Below are positions 1 through 8,164 of a DNA stretch of 64,000 nucleotides, piece by piece. Source of the stretch: Lachnoclostridium sp. UBA5890 (GTDB taxonomy: Bacteria > Bacillota > Clostridia > Lachnospirales > Lachnospiraceae); NCBI GenBank assembly GCA_002431395.1, contig DJEU01000018.1, forward strand, positions 15,900 to 79,899. Direction: 5' to 3'. The position numbers and the translations under genes were made by a program. The notes under the pieces were generated by a model that searched no databases, was not told the DNA's origin, and saw only the letters and a program-made list of their open reading frames with translations. Position 1 is the stretch's first letter. Each line of letters begins with the position of its first letter.

Positions 1-283
1 GTACATCGCCGATCTGAGTGACCGGCTTACGATGCAGATGACCCGGATGCTTCAGCAGAAACGACAGGAACTGCAGATCCTTTCCGGAAGATTAGACGGG
101 CTGTCGCCATTGAAACGATTGGAAAGCGGATTTGCTTATGTAGAAAAAGAAGATGGTGCGATGCTTGACAGTGTTGACCGAATCGAAATGGACGATGTGA
201 TCCGTATTTTTGTGGCAGACGGCAGACTGGAAGCCAAAGTGGTCGCAAAAGAGAAAAATCCGGCTTTGAAAGGGGAAGAATAA
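1..283 (+). CDS. xseA: Exodeoxyribonuclease VII large subunit, C-terminal end (partial)
   Basis: The gene enters from the left edge; reading begins at base 2 and 93 residues are visible. Exonuclease VII degrades single-stranded DNA to oligonucleotides, and the large subunit carries catalysis while many small subunits bind its helical tail. The visible part has a helical stretch rich in Gln and Leu followed by LSPLKRLESGFAYV. This resembles the LSPL..L.RGYA signature at the end of XseA, with Ser-Gly in place of Arg-Gly. A short beta-rich tail (DDVIRIFVADGRLEAKVV) follows, as expected. The stop codon is directly followed by the xseB ATG, so the two subunits are translationally coupled. Confidence 0.9.
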   Translation, partial: YIADLSDRLTMQMTRMLQQKRQELQILSGRLDGLSPLKRLESGFAYVEKEDGAMLDSVDRIEMDDVIRIFVADGRLEAKVVAKEKNPALKGEE

Positions 284-478
284 ATGGAATTAGAAGAAAT
301 TATGGAAAAATTAGAAGAAACCGTGATGACGATGGAGCATGAAAAACTTTCTCTGGAAGAGGCGTATGCGACATTTTCCCGGGGAATGAAGCTTGTTGTG
401 GAAGGAAACAAAGCCATCGATCAGGTCGAAAAGAAAGTTCAGGTCCTGATGGAGCAGGAAGCGGAGGAAGAAGCATGA
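284..478 (+). CDS. xseB: Exodeoxyribonuclease VII small subunit
   Basis: This 64-residue acidic protein is the small subunit of exonuclease VII. The family forms a helical hairpin, and several copies assemble on the large subunit tail. The sequence shows the family pattern LEEIMEKLEETV near the N-terminus and LSLEEAYATFSRGMKLV in the middle, equivalent to the usual LSLEE.L..FE.G..L motif. The length is typical (60-80 residues). Its ATG abuts the xseA stop codon, and its own stop overlaps the ispA start by 4 nt (ATGA), so it sits between two coupled genes in one operon. Confidence 0.93.
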   Translation: MELEEIMEKLEETVMTMEHEKLSLEEAYATFSRGMKLVVEGNKAIDQVEKKVQVLMEQEAEEEA

Positions 479-1371
479 ATATCGAGCAGACCTTAAAGGA
501 AAGAGCCAAAGAAGCCGAAACTACAGTGGTTTCATATCTTCCGGAAGTGACCGGATATCCGAAAACGGTTTTGGAGGCGATGGAATACAGTGTCGAGGCC
601 GGAGGAAAAAGAATCCGCCCGGTTTTGATGAGGGAAGTTTATCATATGTGTGGCGGGACCGAGGATTCGCTGATCGCACCTTTTATGGCAGCAATCGAGA
701 TGATTCATACGTACTCCCTTGTGCATGATGATCTGCCAGCGATGGACAACGATGAATACCGCCGCGGTAAATGGACCACACATAAGAAATACGGCGAAGC
801 GATGGGGATTCTCGCAGGGGATGCGCTTTTGAATTATGCGTATGAGACGGCGATTCAGGCATTTGAGGCAGCCTCGGCAGAAAATCTGGCACAGACAGCA
901 GAGGCCCTGCGTGTCCTTGCCCGAAAAGCCGGAATCTATGGCATGGTCGGAGGCCAGGTCGTAGATGTGGAAAAAGATGGAAATTTTGTCGATGAAGACA
1001 TGTTATTATATGTTTATGTAAATAAAACGTCTGCGCTTTTAGAAAGCTGCTTTATGATCGGAGGAATCCTCGCAGGCTGTACGGCAGATGAGGTGCAGAC
1101 ATTGGAAAAAAGTGCGCGGAAACTCGGCGTGGCATTTCAGATTCAGGATGATATCCTGGACGTGATCGGCGATGAGCAGACGCTTGGAAAACCGGTGGGT
1201 TCAGACGAACGAAATGAAAAGACAACGTACGTGTCGATCCACGGACTGGAAAATGCGAAGGCGAAGGTAAAACAATATACCGAGCAATCGATCGAACTGC
1301 TTCAGACATTTGACGGAGATAAAGAATTTCTTACCGGACTTATGACCTGGATGATCGACCGCGACAAATAA
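475..1371 (+). CDS. ispA: Polyprenyl (farnesyl) diphosphate synthase
   Basis: This 298-residue enzyme condenses isopentenyl diphosphate with allylic diphosphates, most likely making farnesyl diphosphate for undecaprenyl and other prenyl chains. Both aspartate-rich motifs are present: DDLPAMD at residues 85-91 (preceded by the LVH typical of bacterial FPP synthases) and DDILD at 225-229. GGKRIRP (43-49) binds diphosphate, and KTSAL (184-188) and GMVGGQ (156-161) are also conserved. It overlaps xseB by 4 nt and is followed after 19 nt by dxs, so early and late isoprenoid steps are co-transcribed. Chain length cannot be proved from sequence, but the two residues between the first Asp pair and the third Asp group fit the FPP type. 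Confidence 0.95.
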   Translation: MNIEQTLKERAKEAETTVVSYLPEVTGYPKTVLEAMEYSVEAGGKRIRPVLMREVYHMCGGTEDSLIAPFMAAIEMIHTYSLVHDDLPAMDNDEYRRGKWTTHKKYGEAMGILAGDALLNYAYETAIQAFEAASAENLAQTAEALRVLARKAGIYGMVGGQVVDVEKDGNFVDEDMLLYVYVNKTSALLESCFMIGGILAGCTADEVQTLEKSARKLGVAFQIQDDILDVIGDEQTLGKPVGSDERNEKTTYVSIHGLENAKAKVKQYTEQSIELLQTFDGDKEFLTGLMTWMIDRDK

Positions 1372-1390
1372 GAGAGAAAAGAGTGAGAGA

Positions 1391-3259
1391 ATGAGCCGTT
1401 TACTGGATGAAATAAAAAAAGAAAATGATATAAAGAACATTCCGCCGCAGGAATACCGGAGACTGGCAAAAGAGATCCGATTTCAACTGGTGAAAAATGT
1501 AAGCCGTACCGGAGGGCACCTTGCTTCGAACCTTGGGGCCGTGGAGCTTACAATGGCACTGCATCTCTTTCTTGATTTTCCAAAAGATAAGCTGGTTTGG
1601 GATGTAGGGCATCAGGCATATGTTCATAAAATGCTGACCGGAAGACTGAAAGATTTCCGAAGTCTCCGCCGGCTCGATGGTTTGAGCGGATTTCCGAAAG
1701 TAAGTGAAAATCCGGCAGATACGTTTAATACCGGACATAGTTCCACGTCGCTGTCTGTTGCGCTGGGACTTGCCAAAGCCCGTGATCTGCGCGGCAGTGA
1801 TGAAAAGGTCGTGGCAGTTATCGGAGATGGGGCACTTTCGGGCGGTATGGCATTTGAGGCGCTGAACAATGCGGAGCAGATGAAGTCGAACCTGATCATG
1901 ATTTTAAATGATAACAAGATGTCGATCTCCAAAAATGTAGGTGGTATGGCAAGATACCTTGGAAAAGTGCGTACAAACCGCAAATACAATGATTTGAAAG
2001 TAAATATCGAAGAACGTCTTGACCGCATTCCGAATGTCGGAGTGTCAATGGCGGAAACGATTAAAAATGCGAAAAACTCGCTGAAGCACTTGTTTGTGCC
2101 GGGGATGTTTTTTGAAGAAATGGGAATCGTATATGTCGGTCCGATCGATGGACACGATGTGGAAAGCATTCTGACAGCATTGGAGGCGGCTGCGCGGATG
2201 AAAAACCGCCCGGTTCTGATTCATGTAGTGACAAAAAAAGGAAAAGGATACCGCCCGGCAGAAGAAAATCCGTCGATCTTTCATGGCGTCGGACCATTTG
2301 ATCCGAGAAGCGGCGAAGTGCCGGAATCGGAGGAAGAAACTTATACGGATGTGTTTGGAAACTGGATGATTGAAAAAGGGAAAGCCCATGAAGAGCTGGT
2401 ATCTGTATGTGCGGCGATGCCGGATGGAACCGGCGTGAAGAGATTTGCCGAACAATTTCCAAAACGATTTTTTGATGTGGGAATTGCCGAAGAGCATGCA
2501 GTGACGTTTGCAGCCGGACTTGTGGCTGGTGGATTACGCCCGGTCGTATCGATTTATTCGACCTTTTTGCAGCGTGCTTACGACCAGATCATTCACGATG
2601 TCTGCCTGAACAATCTGCCGGTTATTTTCGCGGTGGATCGAAGCGGAATCGTGGGCAGAGACGGCGACACCCACCAGGGAATATTTGACATTTCGTATCT
2701 TACGAATATTCCGAATATGACCGTGATTTCGCCGATGGATAAAGCGGAATTGACTGCAGCACTTGATTTTGCTTATGATTTCGATGGCCCGGTGGCAGTA
2801 CGTTATCCGCGTGGAGCAGTGTATAAAAGTACACTGGACCATAAGGCGTTAGAATTAGGAAAAGCAGAAGTTTTGCTGGAAGCAGAAAAACCGCAGATTG
2901 TGATTTTTGCCGTAGGAGATATGGTAGAAAAGGCATTTCGGACAGCGGAACATTTTGCCGGCAGTGTAACGGTGGTAAATATGCGGTTTGTGAAACCATT
3001 TGACCATGCGCTGGTAAAAGAACTGGCTGTGAAGCATGACATTGTCGTGACGATGGAGGACAGCGAAAAGATCGGCGGCTTTGGGCAGCAGGCAGAGGCG
3101 TATCTTATGGAAGAAGGCTGCATTCCAAAGAAATTTATCAACTGTTCGGTGGATGACTGCTTTGTGGAACATGGCTCGCCGGAAGAATTATATGCGCGCT
3201 ATGAAATGGACGAGAATTGGCTTGTCGGACAGATCGATGAGGCATTGGAAAGGAAATAA
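1391..3259 (+). CDS. dxs: 1-deoxy-D-xylulose-5-phosphate synthase
   Basis: This 622-residue thiamine-diphosphate enzyme condenses pyruvate and glyceraldehyde 3-phosphate, the first step of the MEP isoprenoid pathway. The N-terminal half has GHQAYVHKM near residue 73 and the cofactor motif GDGALSGG (145-152), which ends about 25 residues later in NDNKMSIS. The catalytic glutamate of the transketolase pyrimidine domain is E368 in VGIAEEHA, and DRSGIVGRDGDTHQG (416-430) binds substrate. A transketolase C-terminal domain completes the protein. Length and motif order are normal for Dxs. It sits between ispA and tlyA. The tlyA ribosome site overlaps the dxs stop, so expression of the two is linked. 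Confidence 0.97.
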   Translation: MSRLLDEIKKENDIKNIPPQEYRRLAKEIRFQLVKNVSRTGGHLASNLGAVELTMALHLFLDFPKDKLVWDVGHQAYVHKMLTGRLKDFRSLRRLDGLSGFPKVSENPADTFNTGHSSTSLSVALGLAKARDLRGSDEKVVAVIGDGALSGGMAFEALNNAEQMKSNLIMILNDNKMSISKNVGGMARYLGKVRTNRKYNDLKVNIEERLDRIPNVGVSMAETIKNAKNSLKHLFVPGMFFEEMGIVYVGPIDGHDVESILTALEAAARMKNRPVLIHVVTKKGKGYRPAEENPSIFHGVGPFDPRSGEVPESEEETYTDVFGNWMIEKGKAHEELVSVCAAMPDGTGVKRFAEQFPKRFFDVGIAEEHAVTFAAGLVAGGLRPVVSIYSTFLQRAYDQIIHDVCLNNLPVIFAVDRSGIVGRDGDTHQGIFDISYLTNIPNMTVISPMDKAELTAALDFAYDFDGPVAVRYPRGAVYKSTLDHKALELGKAEVLLEAEKPQIVIFAVGDMVEKAFRTAEHFAGSVTVVNMRFVKPFDHALVKELAVKHDIVVTMEDSEKIGGFGQQAEAYLMEEGCIPKKFINCSVDDCFVEHGSPEELYARYEMDENWLVGQIDEALERK

Positions 3260-3262
3260 AGG

Positions 3263-4114
3263 ATGAAAAAAGAGCGTCTGGATGTGCTTTTGGTAAATCG
3301 CGGGATGGTGGAATCCCGGGAAAAGGCGAAAGCAATCATTATGACAGGCAATGTGTTTGTCAATGAACAGAGAGAAGATAAAGCCGGGCAAAAGTTTCCG
3401 GTGGATGTTTATATAGAAATTCGTGGCAAAAAGTTAAAATTTGTCAGTCGAGGCGGCTATAAACTGGAAAAAGCACTGCAGGTATTTCCAATCGAGCTGA
3501 CAGATCTTACCTGCATGGATGTAGGTGCGTCTACCGGCGGATTTACGGACTGTATGCTGCAAAATGGTGCGAAATTTGTCTATTCGATCGATGTCGGTAC
3601 GAATCAGCTTGCCTGGAAACTGCGTCAGGATGAGCGTGTCCGCTCCATGGAAAAAACGAATATCCGCTATGTGACGCCGGAAGATGTCGGCGAATTGGTG
3701 GACTTTGTGTCGATCGATGTGGCATTTATCTCACTGACCAAGGTGCTGGAGCCAATCTGGCATCTGATGAAAAACGAGGCACAGATGGTATGCCTGATCA
3801 AACCGCAGTTTGAGGCCGGCAGAGAAAAAGTCGGAAAAAAAGGTGTCGTGCGTGATCTGGCCGTTCACAAAGAAGTGATGGAACAAGTCATTTCTTATGC
3901 AAAAAGTCTTGGCTTTTTGATCAAGGGACTTGATTTTTCCCCAATTCGCGGACCGGAAGGAAATATTGAATATTTGTTATTTATCCAAAAAATGGAAAAT
4001 AGTGCTATAACATTTCCGGAGGATGAGTGGAATGAGTGGCAGAAGACGATGGATGAAACGATTCAGGCAGCGCAGGAACATGCGGTAAAACATGCGGAGG
4101 ATATATCGGGATGA
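3263..4114 (+). CDS. tlyA: TlyA family rRNA 2'-O-methyltransferase / putative hemolysin
   Basis: This 283-residue protein joins an N-terminal S4 RNA-binding domain (about residues 4-60, beginning RLDVLLVNRGM) to an FtsJ-type methyltransferase. RGGYKL (63-68) supplies the likely catalytic lysine. DVGASTGGFTD (86-96) is the S-adenosylmethionine loop, and SIDVAFISL and LIKPQFE are the later catalytic motifs. Family members methylate the 2'-hydroxyl of rRNA residues; the name hemolysin is historical. The gene lies 3 nt after dxs and overlaps nadK by 4 nt, in the conserved Clostridia order dxs-tlyA-nadK-argR. The exact rRNA target in this organism is not inferable. Confidence 0.93.
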   Translation: MKKERLDVLLVNRGMVESREKAKAIIMTGNVFVNEQREDKAGQKFPVDVYIEIRGKKLKFVSRGGYKLEKALQVFPIELTDLTCMDVGASTGGFTDCMLQNGAKFVYSIDVGTNQLAWKLRQDERVRSMEKTNIRYVTPEDVGELVDFVSIDVAFISLTKVLEPIWHLMKNEAQMVCLIKPQFEAGREKVGKKGVVRDLAVHKEVMEQVISYAKSLGFLIKGLDFSPIRGPEGNIEYLLFIQKMENSAITFPEDEWNEWQKTMDETIQAAQEHAVKHAEDISG

Positions 4115-4929
4115 GTATGTATTATCTTATCGTAAATGAGGAAAAGGATTCCGGATGCCAGGTGGCAAAAGGCATTCAGGCATATATGCAGGAAGCGGGA
4201 CACCGCGTTGTCATTCAGTCTCATGATGCCATTGATATTCAGGAAAAAGCGGATATGGCAATCGTTCTTGGAGGAGACGGCACGGTGATTGCGGCAGCAA
4301 AAAAGATTGCCGGCAAAGAAATTCCGATCCTTGGAGTGAACCTGGGTACACTGGGATTTTTGACAGAAATCGAGAAACCAAAGATTTATCCGGCGCTGGA
4401 CGCTGTCATGTCGGGAAAATATACGATTGAAAAGCGCATGGCATTGTCGGCACAAGTGCAGAAAACGGGAGAAACCTTTTTTGCGGTCAACGAGATTGTC
4501 GTCGGAAAACGGGATTTTGGAAGAATGGTGACGACGAGTGTCTGGGTAGACGGCGAATGGATGGATAGTTATGTTGCAGACGGCGTATTGATCGCGACGC
4601 CGACCGGCTCAACGGCATATAATTTATCTGCCGGAGGACCGATTTTGTCGCCGACGATGGAAGCGGTTGTCATCACGCCAATTTGTCCACATTCCTTTAA
4701 CAAACGAAGTCTGGTGGTTTCTTCGCAGGCTGAGATTTGTGTAAAAGTGGAAAAGACACGTGAGAGTTATGTTGATGAAGCATCGGTTCGATGTGATGGA
4801 GAGGTGTGCGCCGCAATTGAGACCGGGGATGTGATCCGGATTCAAAAGGCGGAACTTCCGTTTAATATGGTATGTGTCGGAGAAATTGGTTTTTATCAGA
4901 AGATGCGAAGCAAGCTGAACCGCACATGA
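4111..4929 (+). CDS. nadK: NAD kinase
   Basis: This 272-residue enzyme phosphorylates NAD+ to NADP+ in the cytosol. The diagnostic GGDGT lies at residues 54-58, followed by the conserved NLGTLGFLTE (78-87). An Asn-Glu pair in FAVNEIV (near 127) and the second core motif DGVLIATPTGSTAYNLSAGG are also present. Length is typical of bacterial NadK. It overlaps tlyA by 4 nt and is followed after 19 nt by argR, so it belongs to the same operon. Nothing unusual was seen. Confidence 0.95.
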   Translation: MSMYYLIVNEEKDSGCQVAKGIQAYMQEAGHRVVIQSHDAIDIQEKADMAIVLGGDGTVIAAAKKIAGKEIPILGVNLGTLGFLTEIEKPKIYPALDAVMSGKYTIEKRMALSAQVQKTGETFFAVNEIVVGKRDFGRMVTTSVWVDGEWMDSYVADGVLIATPTGSTAYNLSAGGPILSPTMEAVVITPICPHSFNKRSLVVSSQAEICVKVEKTRESYVDEASVRCDGEVCAAIETGDVIRIQKAELPFNMVCVGEIGFYQKMRSKLNRT

Positions 4930-4948
4930 TGAGAGGAAGAGTGGCAGC

Positions 4949-5434
4949 ATGAAAAAGAAGCGACAGGAACAAATTATTGAAATTATACAAAATCATGAAG
5001 TGGAAACGCAGGAAGATCTTGCCAGATATCTGACAGAAGCCGGGTATGCTGTGACACAGGCGACGGTTTCCCGTGATATCCGGGAATTGTCATTGGAAAA
5101 AGTTCCCGGTCAAAAGGTACGGCAAAAATATGCGATGCGAAGCACGATCCCGGTAACATCAGAGATTAAGCATCCCACAGCGCAGCCGGCAAACCGGTAT
5201 GCGACACTTCTTCAAGATGGTATCGTTTCGATGGAGCAGGCAGGAAATCTGCTTGTCATAAAAACCGCAGTCGGTATGGCCATGGCGGTCGCCGCGGCGC
5301 TTGATGCGATGGAAATTGAAGGTATCATCGGTTGTATCGCCGGTGATGACACGATCATGTGTGCGGTAAAAACAGAAAAAATGGTTCAAAACGTCATTGA
5401 TAATCTGCAAAACTTGATTCTTCAGATAAAATGA
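4949..5434 (+). CDS. argR: Arginine repressor ArgR
   Basis: This 161-residue regulator senses arginine and controls arginine biosynthesis and catabolism genes; family members act as hexamers. The N-terminal winged helix (about 1-70) carries TQATVSRDIREL, the recognition helix signature. The C-terminal domain carries GDDTIMCAV (132-140), whose acidic pair binds arginine. In many Clostridia recN follows argR in this cluster. Here argR is followed directly by a promoter and yebC. An argH gene lies about 6 kb downstream on the other strand and is a plausible target, although no convincing ARG box was found there. Confidence 0.95.
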   Translation: MKKKRQEQIIEIIQNHEVETQEDLARYLTEAGYAVTQATVSRDIRELSLEKVPGQKVRQKYAMRSTIPVTSEIKHPTAQPANRYATLLQDGIVSMEQAGNLLVIKTAVGMAMAVAAALDAMEIEGIIGCIAGDDTIMCAVKTEKMVQNVIDNLQNLILQIK

Positions 5435-5442
5435 TGTATGAT
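5414..5442 (+). promoter_or_regulatory. Sigma-A type promoter before yebC
   Basis: TTGATT (5414-5419) and TATGAT (5437-5442) are separated by 17 bp and lie inside the end of argR, about 40 bp before the yebC start. Spacing and sequence fit the housekeeping consensus, which suggests yebC can be expressed independently of the upstream operon. This is a sequence match only. Confidence 0.5.
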
Positions 5443-5480
5443 ATAGAATACAAAGGTAACAAAGTTTAAGGAGGCTAACC

Positions 5481-6209
5481 ATGTCAGGACATTCAAAATT
5501 TGCTAATATTAAGCATAAAAAAGAGAAAAATGATGCAAAGAAAGGAAAAATCTTTACCGTAATCGGCCGTGAGATTGCCGTAGCAGTCAAAGAAGGCGGC
5601 CCGGATCCAAATAACAACAGTAAACTTCGTGACGTTATCGCCAAAGCAAAAGCGAATAACATGCCAAACGATACGATCGATCGTGGTATCAAAAAGGCAG
5701 CAGGAAACGTCGATGCGGTAAATTATGTAAATATTACATACGAAGGATATGGTCCAAGCGGAACAGCAATCATCGTAGAAGCACTTACCGACAACAAAAA
5801 CCGTACTGCTTCCAATGTACGTAACGCATTTACGAAAGGAAACGGAAATGTTGGAACGACAGGCTGTGTATCTTATATGTTTGATACGAAAGGCCAGATC
5901 ATCGTCGACAAAGAAGAATATGAAACGGATGCCGATGAATTTATGATGCTTGCTCTGGATGCCGGCGCAGAAGATTTTAATGAGGAAGAGGACAGCTACG
6001 AGATCCTTACCGCTCCGGATGATTTCAGCCAGGTACGTGAAGCTTTGGAAAAAGAAGGCGTTCCGATGGCTCAGGCAGAAGTAACCATGATCCCACAAAA
6101 TTACGTAGAACTGACAAGCGACGAAGATGTGAAAATGTTCAATCGTATCATGGATCTTCTCGATGAGGACGACGATGTACAGGCAGTATATCATAATGTA
6201 GAGGAATAG
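5481..6209 (+). CDS. yebC: YebC/PmpR family regulatory or translation-assisting protein
   Basis: This 242-residue protein begins MSGHSKFANIKHKKEKNDAKKG, the hallmark start of the YebC/TACO1 family (usually MAGHSKWANIKHRK). The pattern TPNDTI-like (MPNDTIDRGIKK), YEGYGPSG, and DNKNRT are all present. Family members are about 240-250 residues. They have been described as DNA-binding regulators (PmpR) and, in mitochondria and some bacteria, as factors helping ribosomes through difficult peptide stretches. A strong AAGGAGG precedes the ATG. It is probably monocistronic, between its own promoter and a strong terminator. Confidence 0.95.
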   Translation: MSGHSKFANIKHKKEKNDAKKGKIFTVIGREIAVAVKEGGPDPNNNSKLRDVIAKAKANNMPNDTIDRGIKKAAGNVDAVNYVNITYEGYGPSGTAIIVEALTDNKNRTASNVRNAFTKGNGNVGTTGCVSYMFDTKGQIIVDKEEYETDADEFMMLALDAGAEDFNEEEDSYEILTAPDDFSQVREALEKEGVPMAQAEVTMIPQNYVELTSDEDVKMFNRIMDLLDEDDDVQAVYHNVEE

Positions 6210-6218
6210 AGGTAAAGA

Positions 6219-6268
6219 GGGCTGTGCCTTAACGATTATTAAATGTTAAAGAGACAGCCCCTTTTTTT
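6219..6268 (+). terminator. Rho-independent terminator of yebC
   Basis: GGGCTGT (6219-6225) pairs with ACAGCCC (6254-6260). An inner TTAAC/GTTAA pair narrows the loop, and a run of seven T follows (6262-6268). It closes the housekeeping block before the AT-rich island. Confidence 0.85.
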
Positions 6269-6313
6269 ATACATACTATTTGCGGAAAATAGATATAATA
6301 ATTACTAAAAGGA

Positions 6314-6342
6314 TTGATTTTAGACTGGGAATATGCTAGTAT
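6314..6342 (+). promoter_or_regulatory. Promoter of the small-ORF/GNAT pair
   Basis: TTGATT (6314-6319), a 17-bp spacer and TAGTAT (6337-6342) form a plausible housekeeping promoter. About 25 bp downstream an imperfect inverted repeat, CTCAGT (6365-6370) with ACTGAG (6379-6384), overlaps a GAGGTGA ribosome site (6382-6388). It could be an operator or an RNA hairpin controlling translation of the small ORF. Confidence 0.45.
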
Positions 6343-6426
6343 ATTAGTAGAAAAAGATTATATTCTCAGTTCAAATTGACTGAGGTGATTGTTTTGGCAA
6401 AGAAAGATAAGGAAGGAGAGATTTGT

Positions 6427-6600
6427 ATGAATGCATGTGCGATAAAACCAACATTACCGTTTGTTACCCGAAAAACGATAAAGAAAACACCAGCATCTGC
6501 TGAAAATAGAAAAAGAGTTGAGTTTATGGATTCACACAATTTTTCCTTTTGCGTGGATAAAGAAACGGGTGTTTTGTGTAGTAAGGTGGAAAAGAAATAA
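6427..6600 (+). CDS. Small basic protein upstream of GNAT gene (candidate antitoxin)
   Basis: I do not recognise this 57-residue basic protein. It begins MNACAIKPTL and contains VTRKTIKK and PASAENRKRVEF. The ATG at 6427 is preferred because AAGGAAGGAGAG (6409-6420) precedes it at good spacing. A TTG at 6394 with its own GAGGTGA would add 11 residues. The gene ends 3 nt before the next start, so the pair is surely co-transcribed. A tiny ORF directly before a GNAT gene is the usual layout of GNAT toxin-antitoxin pairs, but no ribbon-helix-helix (DUF1778) pattern is visible. The antitoxin role is therefore only an inference. The local sequence is more AT-rich than its neighbours, which suggests transfer. 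Confidence 0.5.
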   Translation: MNACAIKPTLPFVTRKTIKKTPASAENRKRVEFMDSHNFSFCVDKETGVLCSKVEKK

Positions 6601-6603
6601 TAT

Positions 6604-7146
6604 ATGAATATAAAAAAATATACAAAGAAATATGAAAATTTAGCAGAAAAATTTATTTGCGGTAATATAGTAATTGACAAATTTTTGCATGATGGTAGTG
6701 CCTTGGATGTGAACCGAGGCATTACTTATATTATGCTATCGGATGATAATAATTATATAATAGGTTTTTACAATATAGAAAATGGAAGAGTTGACCGCGT
6801 GGAAACGGTTGGTGAGACAGATGTTTTTGAATTGATGGGTGGTTCCATAAATATTAATTATCTAGCAATACATAATGATTTCCAAGGGGTGTTAGTTGCA
6901 CAAGATGGGGAACATAAGATCTATTTAGGAGATTTATTGCTGCGTGATTGCGAAAGAAGAATATTGAAACTGAGAGAAGAAACAGGAATTTCTTTTGTGA
7001 CAATATGTTCTACAGAAGAAGGATATCATTTGTATCATGTGCGTAACGGTTATGAGGACTTTGAAGAAGATATGAACACGGTAGTGTCTGAAAGTGATAT
7101 TGGGTCTCATAAATTGTACAAATGGGTGGATGATATTGTTAATTGA
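6604..7146 (+). CDS. GNAT-fold acetyltransferase-like protein, candidate toxin
   Basis: The 180-residue protein has the order of elements seen in the GNAT N-acetyltransferase superfamily. An N-terminal FICGNIVIDKFL resembles the FSCGN..LD.FL start of toxin-type and related GNATs. This is followed by strand IIGFYNI, strand INYLAIHNDFQGV, helix GDLLLRDCERRI, strand FVTICSTEEGYHLY and a terminal NGYEDFEEDM. The usual acetyl-CoA loop Q/RxxGxG is degenerate: after FQG there is a short insertion and then YLGDLLL. The gene is AT-rich and lies 3 nt after a small basic ORF. Toxin GNATs (TacT, AtaT type) acetylate charged tRNAs. Whether this one does so is inference, and a metabolic or protein acetyltransferase is the alternative. 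Confidence 0.6.
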   Translation: MNIKKYTKKYENLAEKFICGNIVIDKFLHDGSALDVNRGITYIMLSDDNNYIIGFYNIENGRVDRVETVGETDVFELMGGSININYLAIHNDFQGVLVAQDGEHKIYLGDLLLRDCERRILKLREETGISFVTICSTEEGYHLYHVRNGYEDFEEDMNTVVSESDIGSHKLYKWVDDIVN

Positions 7147-7197
7147 TAATTTGAATTTTTTGTAATCTTTCTTTTTCTGAAAAAAGTTGGAAAATGC

Positions 7198-7452
7198 TTG
7201 TATGATATACTGAGCCGGTGTCGGAAAAATTCATTTTGTCTGACGGATGGAAAATATAATTCGGAGAAAAATGCCTATGAAAGCGAATTGTATTGGAAAG
7301 TGTTTGATAAAAATGGGAAAAAATGTATTTTGATTCAAAAATTCCTTTATGGGCCAATGGGATATCAGGCACTTGATGAAAAAGAAATTCAGGCAGAAGA
7401 TGGTTTCGATGCAGAATTGCAGAAAAAGATCACAGACATTTTTCAAGCCTAA
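7198..7452 (+). CDS. Hypothetical small protein upstream of recU (start uncertain)
   Basis: This frame is open for 84 residues if a TTG at 7198 is used. No good ribosome site precedes that codon, and there is no ATG in frame. The C-terminal 55 residues (ELYWKVFDKNGKKCILIQKF and a Glu/Asp-rich end) look like ordinary protein, while the first 20 do not. It may therefore be a real gene with a non-standard start or a decayed remnant. It ends 17 nt before recU, and its last bases form the recU ribosome site, so co-expression is possible. I do not recognise a family. Confidence 0.35.
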   Translation: MYDILSRCRKNSFCLTDGKYNSEKNAYESELYWKVFDKNGKKCILIQKFLYGPMGYQALDEKEIQAEDGFDAELQKKITDIFQA

Positions 7453-7469
7453 AGGAAAGGACACTAAAC

Positions 7470-8000
7470 ATGCCAACATGGAATTCACGTGGTCTGCGAG
7501 GATCATTTTTGGAAGAACTTGTAAATATGACAAATGAAAAATACCAGACGCAGAATCTGGCGTTGGTACAGAAAATCCCGACGCCGATCAAACCGATCAA
7601 CATTGATCAGGCGACGAGACATATTACGCTTGCGTATTTTGAACAAAAAAGTACCGTTGACTATATCGGTGTCGTGCAGGGTATTCCGGTGTGTTTTGAT
7701 GCGAAAGAGTGTGTCGAGGACCGTTTCCCACTCAGCAATGTGCATGAGCATCAGATGAAATTTATGGAACAATTTGAAAGTCAGGATGGCATCGCATTTT
7801 TGCTTATTTATTTTAAAAACCGGGAAAAATATATGTATCTTCGTTTTCAAAAATTGTTGGAATTTTGGAAACGGATGGAGCAGGGCGGACGGAAAAGTTT
7901 TACGATCGACGAGATGGAACCGGAGTATGAAATCTCTACGTATTCGGGAACCTTTCTGCATTATTTGGAACCGCTGCAGAGAGATTTGCAGGAACGATAA
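7470..8000 (+). CDS. recU: Holliday junction resolvase RecU
   Basis: This 176-residue endonuclease resolves Holliday junctions in Firmicutes, where it replaces RuvC. Recognisable family segments are NSRGLRGSFLEELVNMTN at the N-terminus, IPTPIKP (37-43), the catalytic FEQKSTVDYIG (57-67) and FDAKE (76-80). HQMKFM, then GIAFLLIYF and a late GGRKSFTI, complete the match. It is a little shorter than B. subtilis RecU (about 200 residues), mostly at the ends. AAAGGAAAGG (7451-7460) precedes the ATG. In many Firmicutes recU adjoins a penicillin-binding protein gene; here the neighbour is a small unknown ORF. Confidence 0.92.
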   Translation: MPTWNSRGLRGSFLEELVNMTNEKYQTQNLALVQKIPTPIKPINIDQATRHITLAYFEQKSTVDYIGVVQGIPVCFDAKECVEDRFPLSNVHEHQMKFMEQFESQDGIAFLLIYFKNREKYMYLRFQKLLEFWKRMEQGGRKSFTIDEMEPEYEISTYSGTFLHYLEPLQRDLQER

Positions 8001-8085
8001 ATTTTGGAAGTAATTACCAGAATGAAAAACTCCTTCGTGGGTACAATAGTATCAGATAACCGAGTGGCTTACATGAAAATGTTTC

Positions 8086-8124
8086 GATGACGGAATGTTT
8101 TCAGACAAAAGACATTCCGTTATC
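8086..8124. promoter_or_regulatory. 13-bp near-perfect inverted repeat before the SASP gene
   Basis: GATGACGGAATGT (8086-8098) and ACATTCCGTTATC (8112-8124) are inverted repeats with one mismatch around a 13-nt loop. No T run follows, so it is a poor terminator. It could be an operator or an mRNA hairpin. Downstream, AATACTA (8135-8141) could be a weak forespore-type -10 element, but this is not a firm match. Confidence 0.4.
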
Positions 8125-8164
8125 ACTTACGATAAATACTAAAAAAACACGGAGGTGAAATGTT

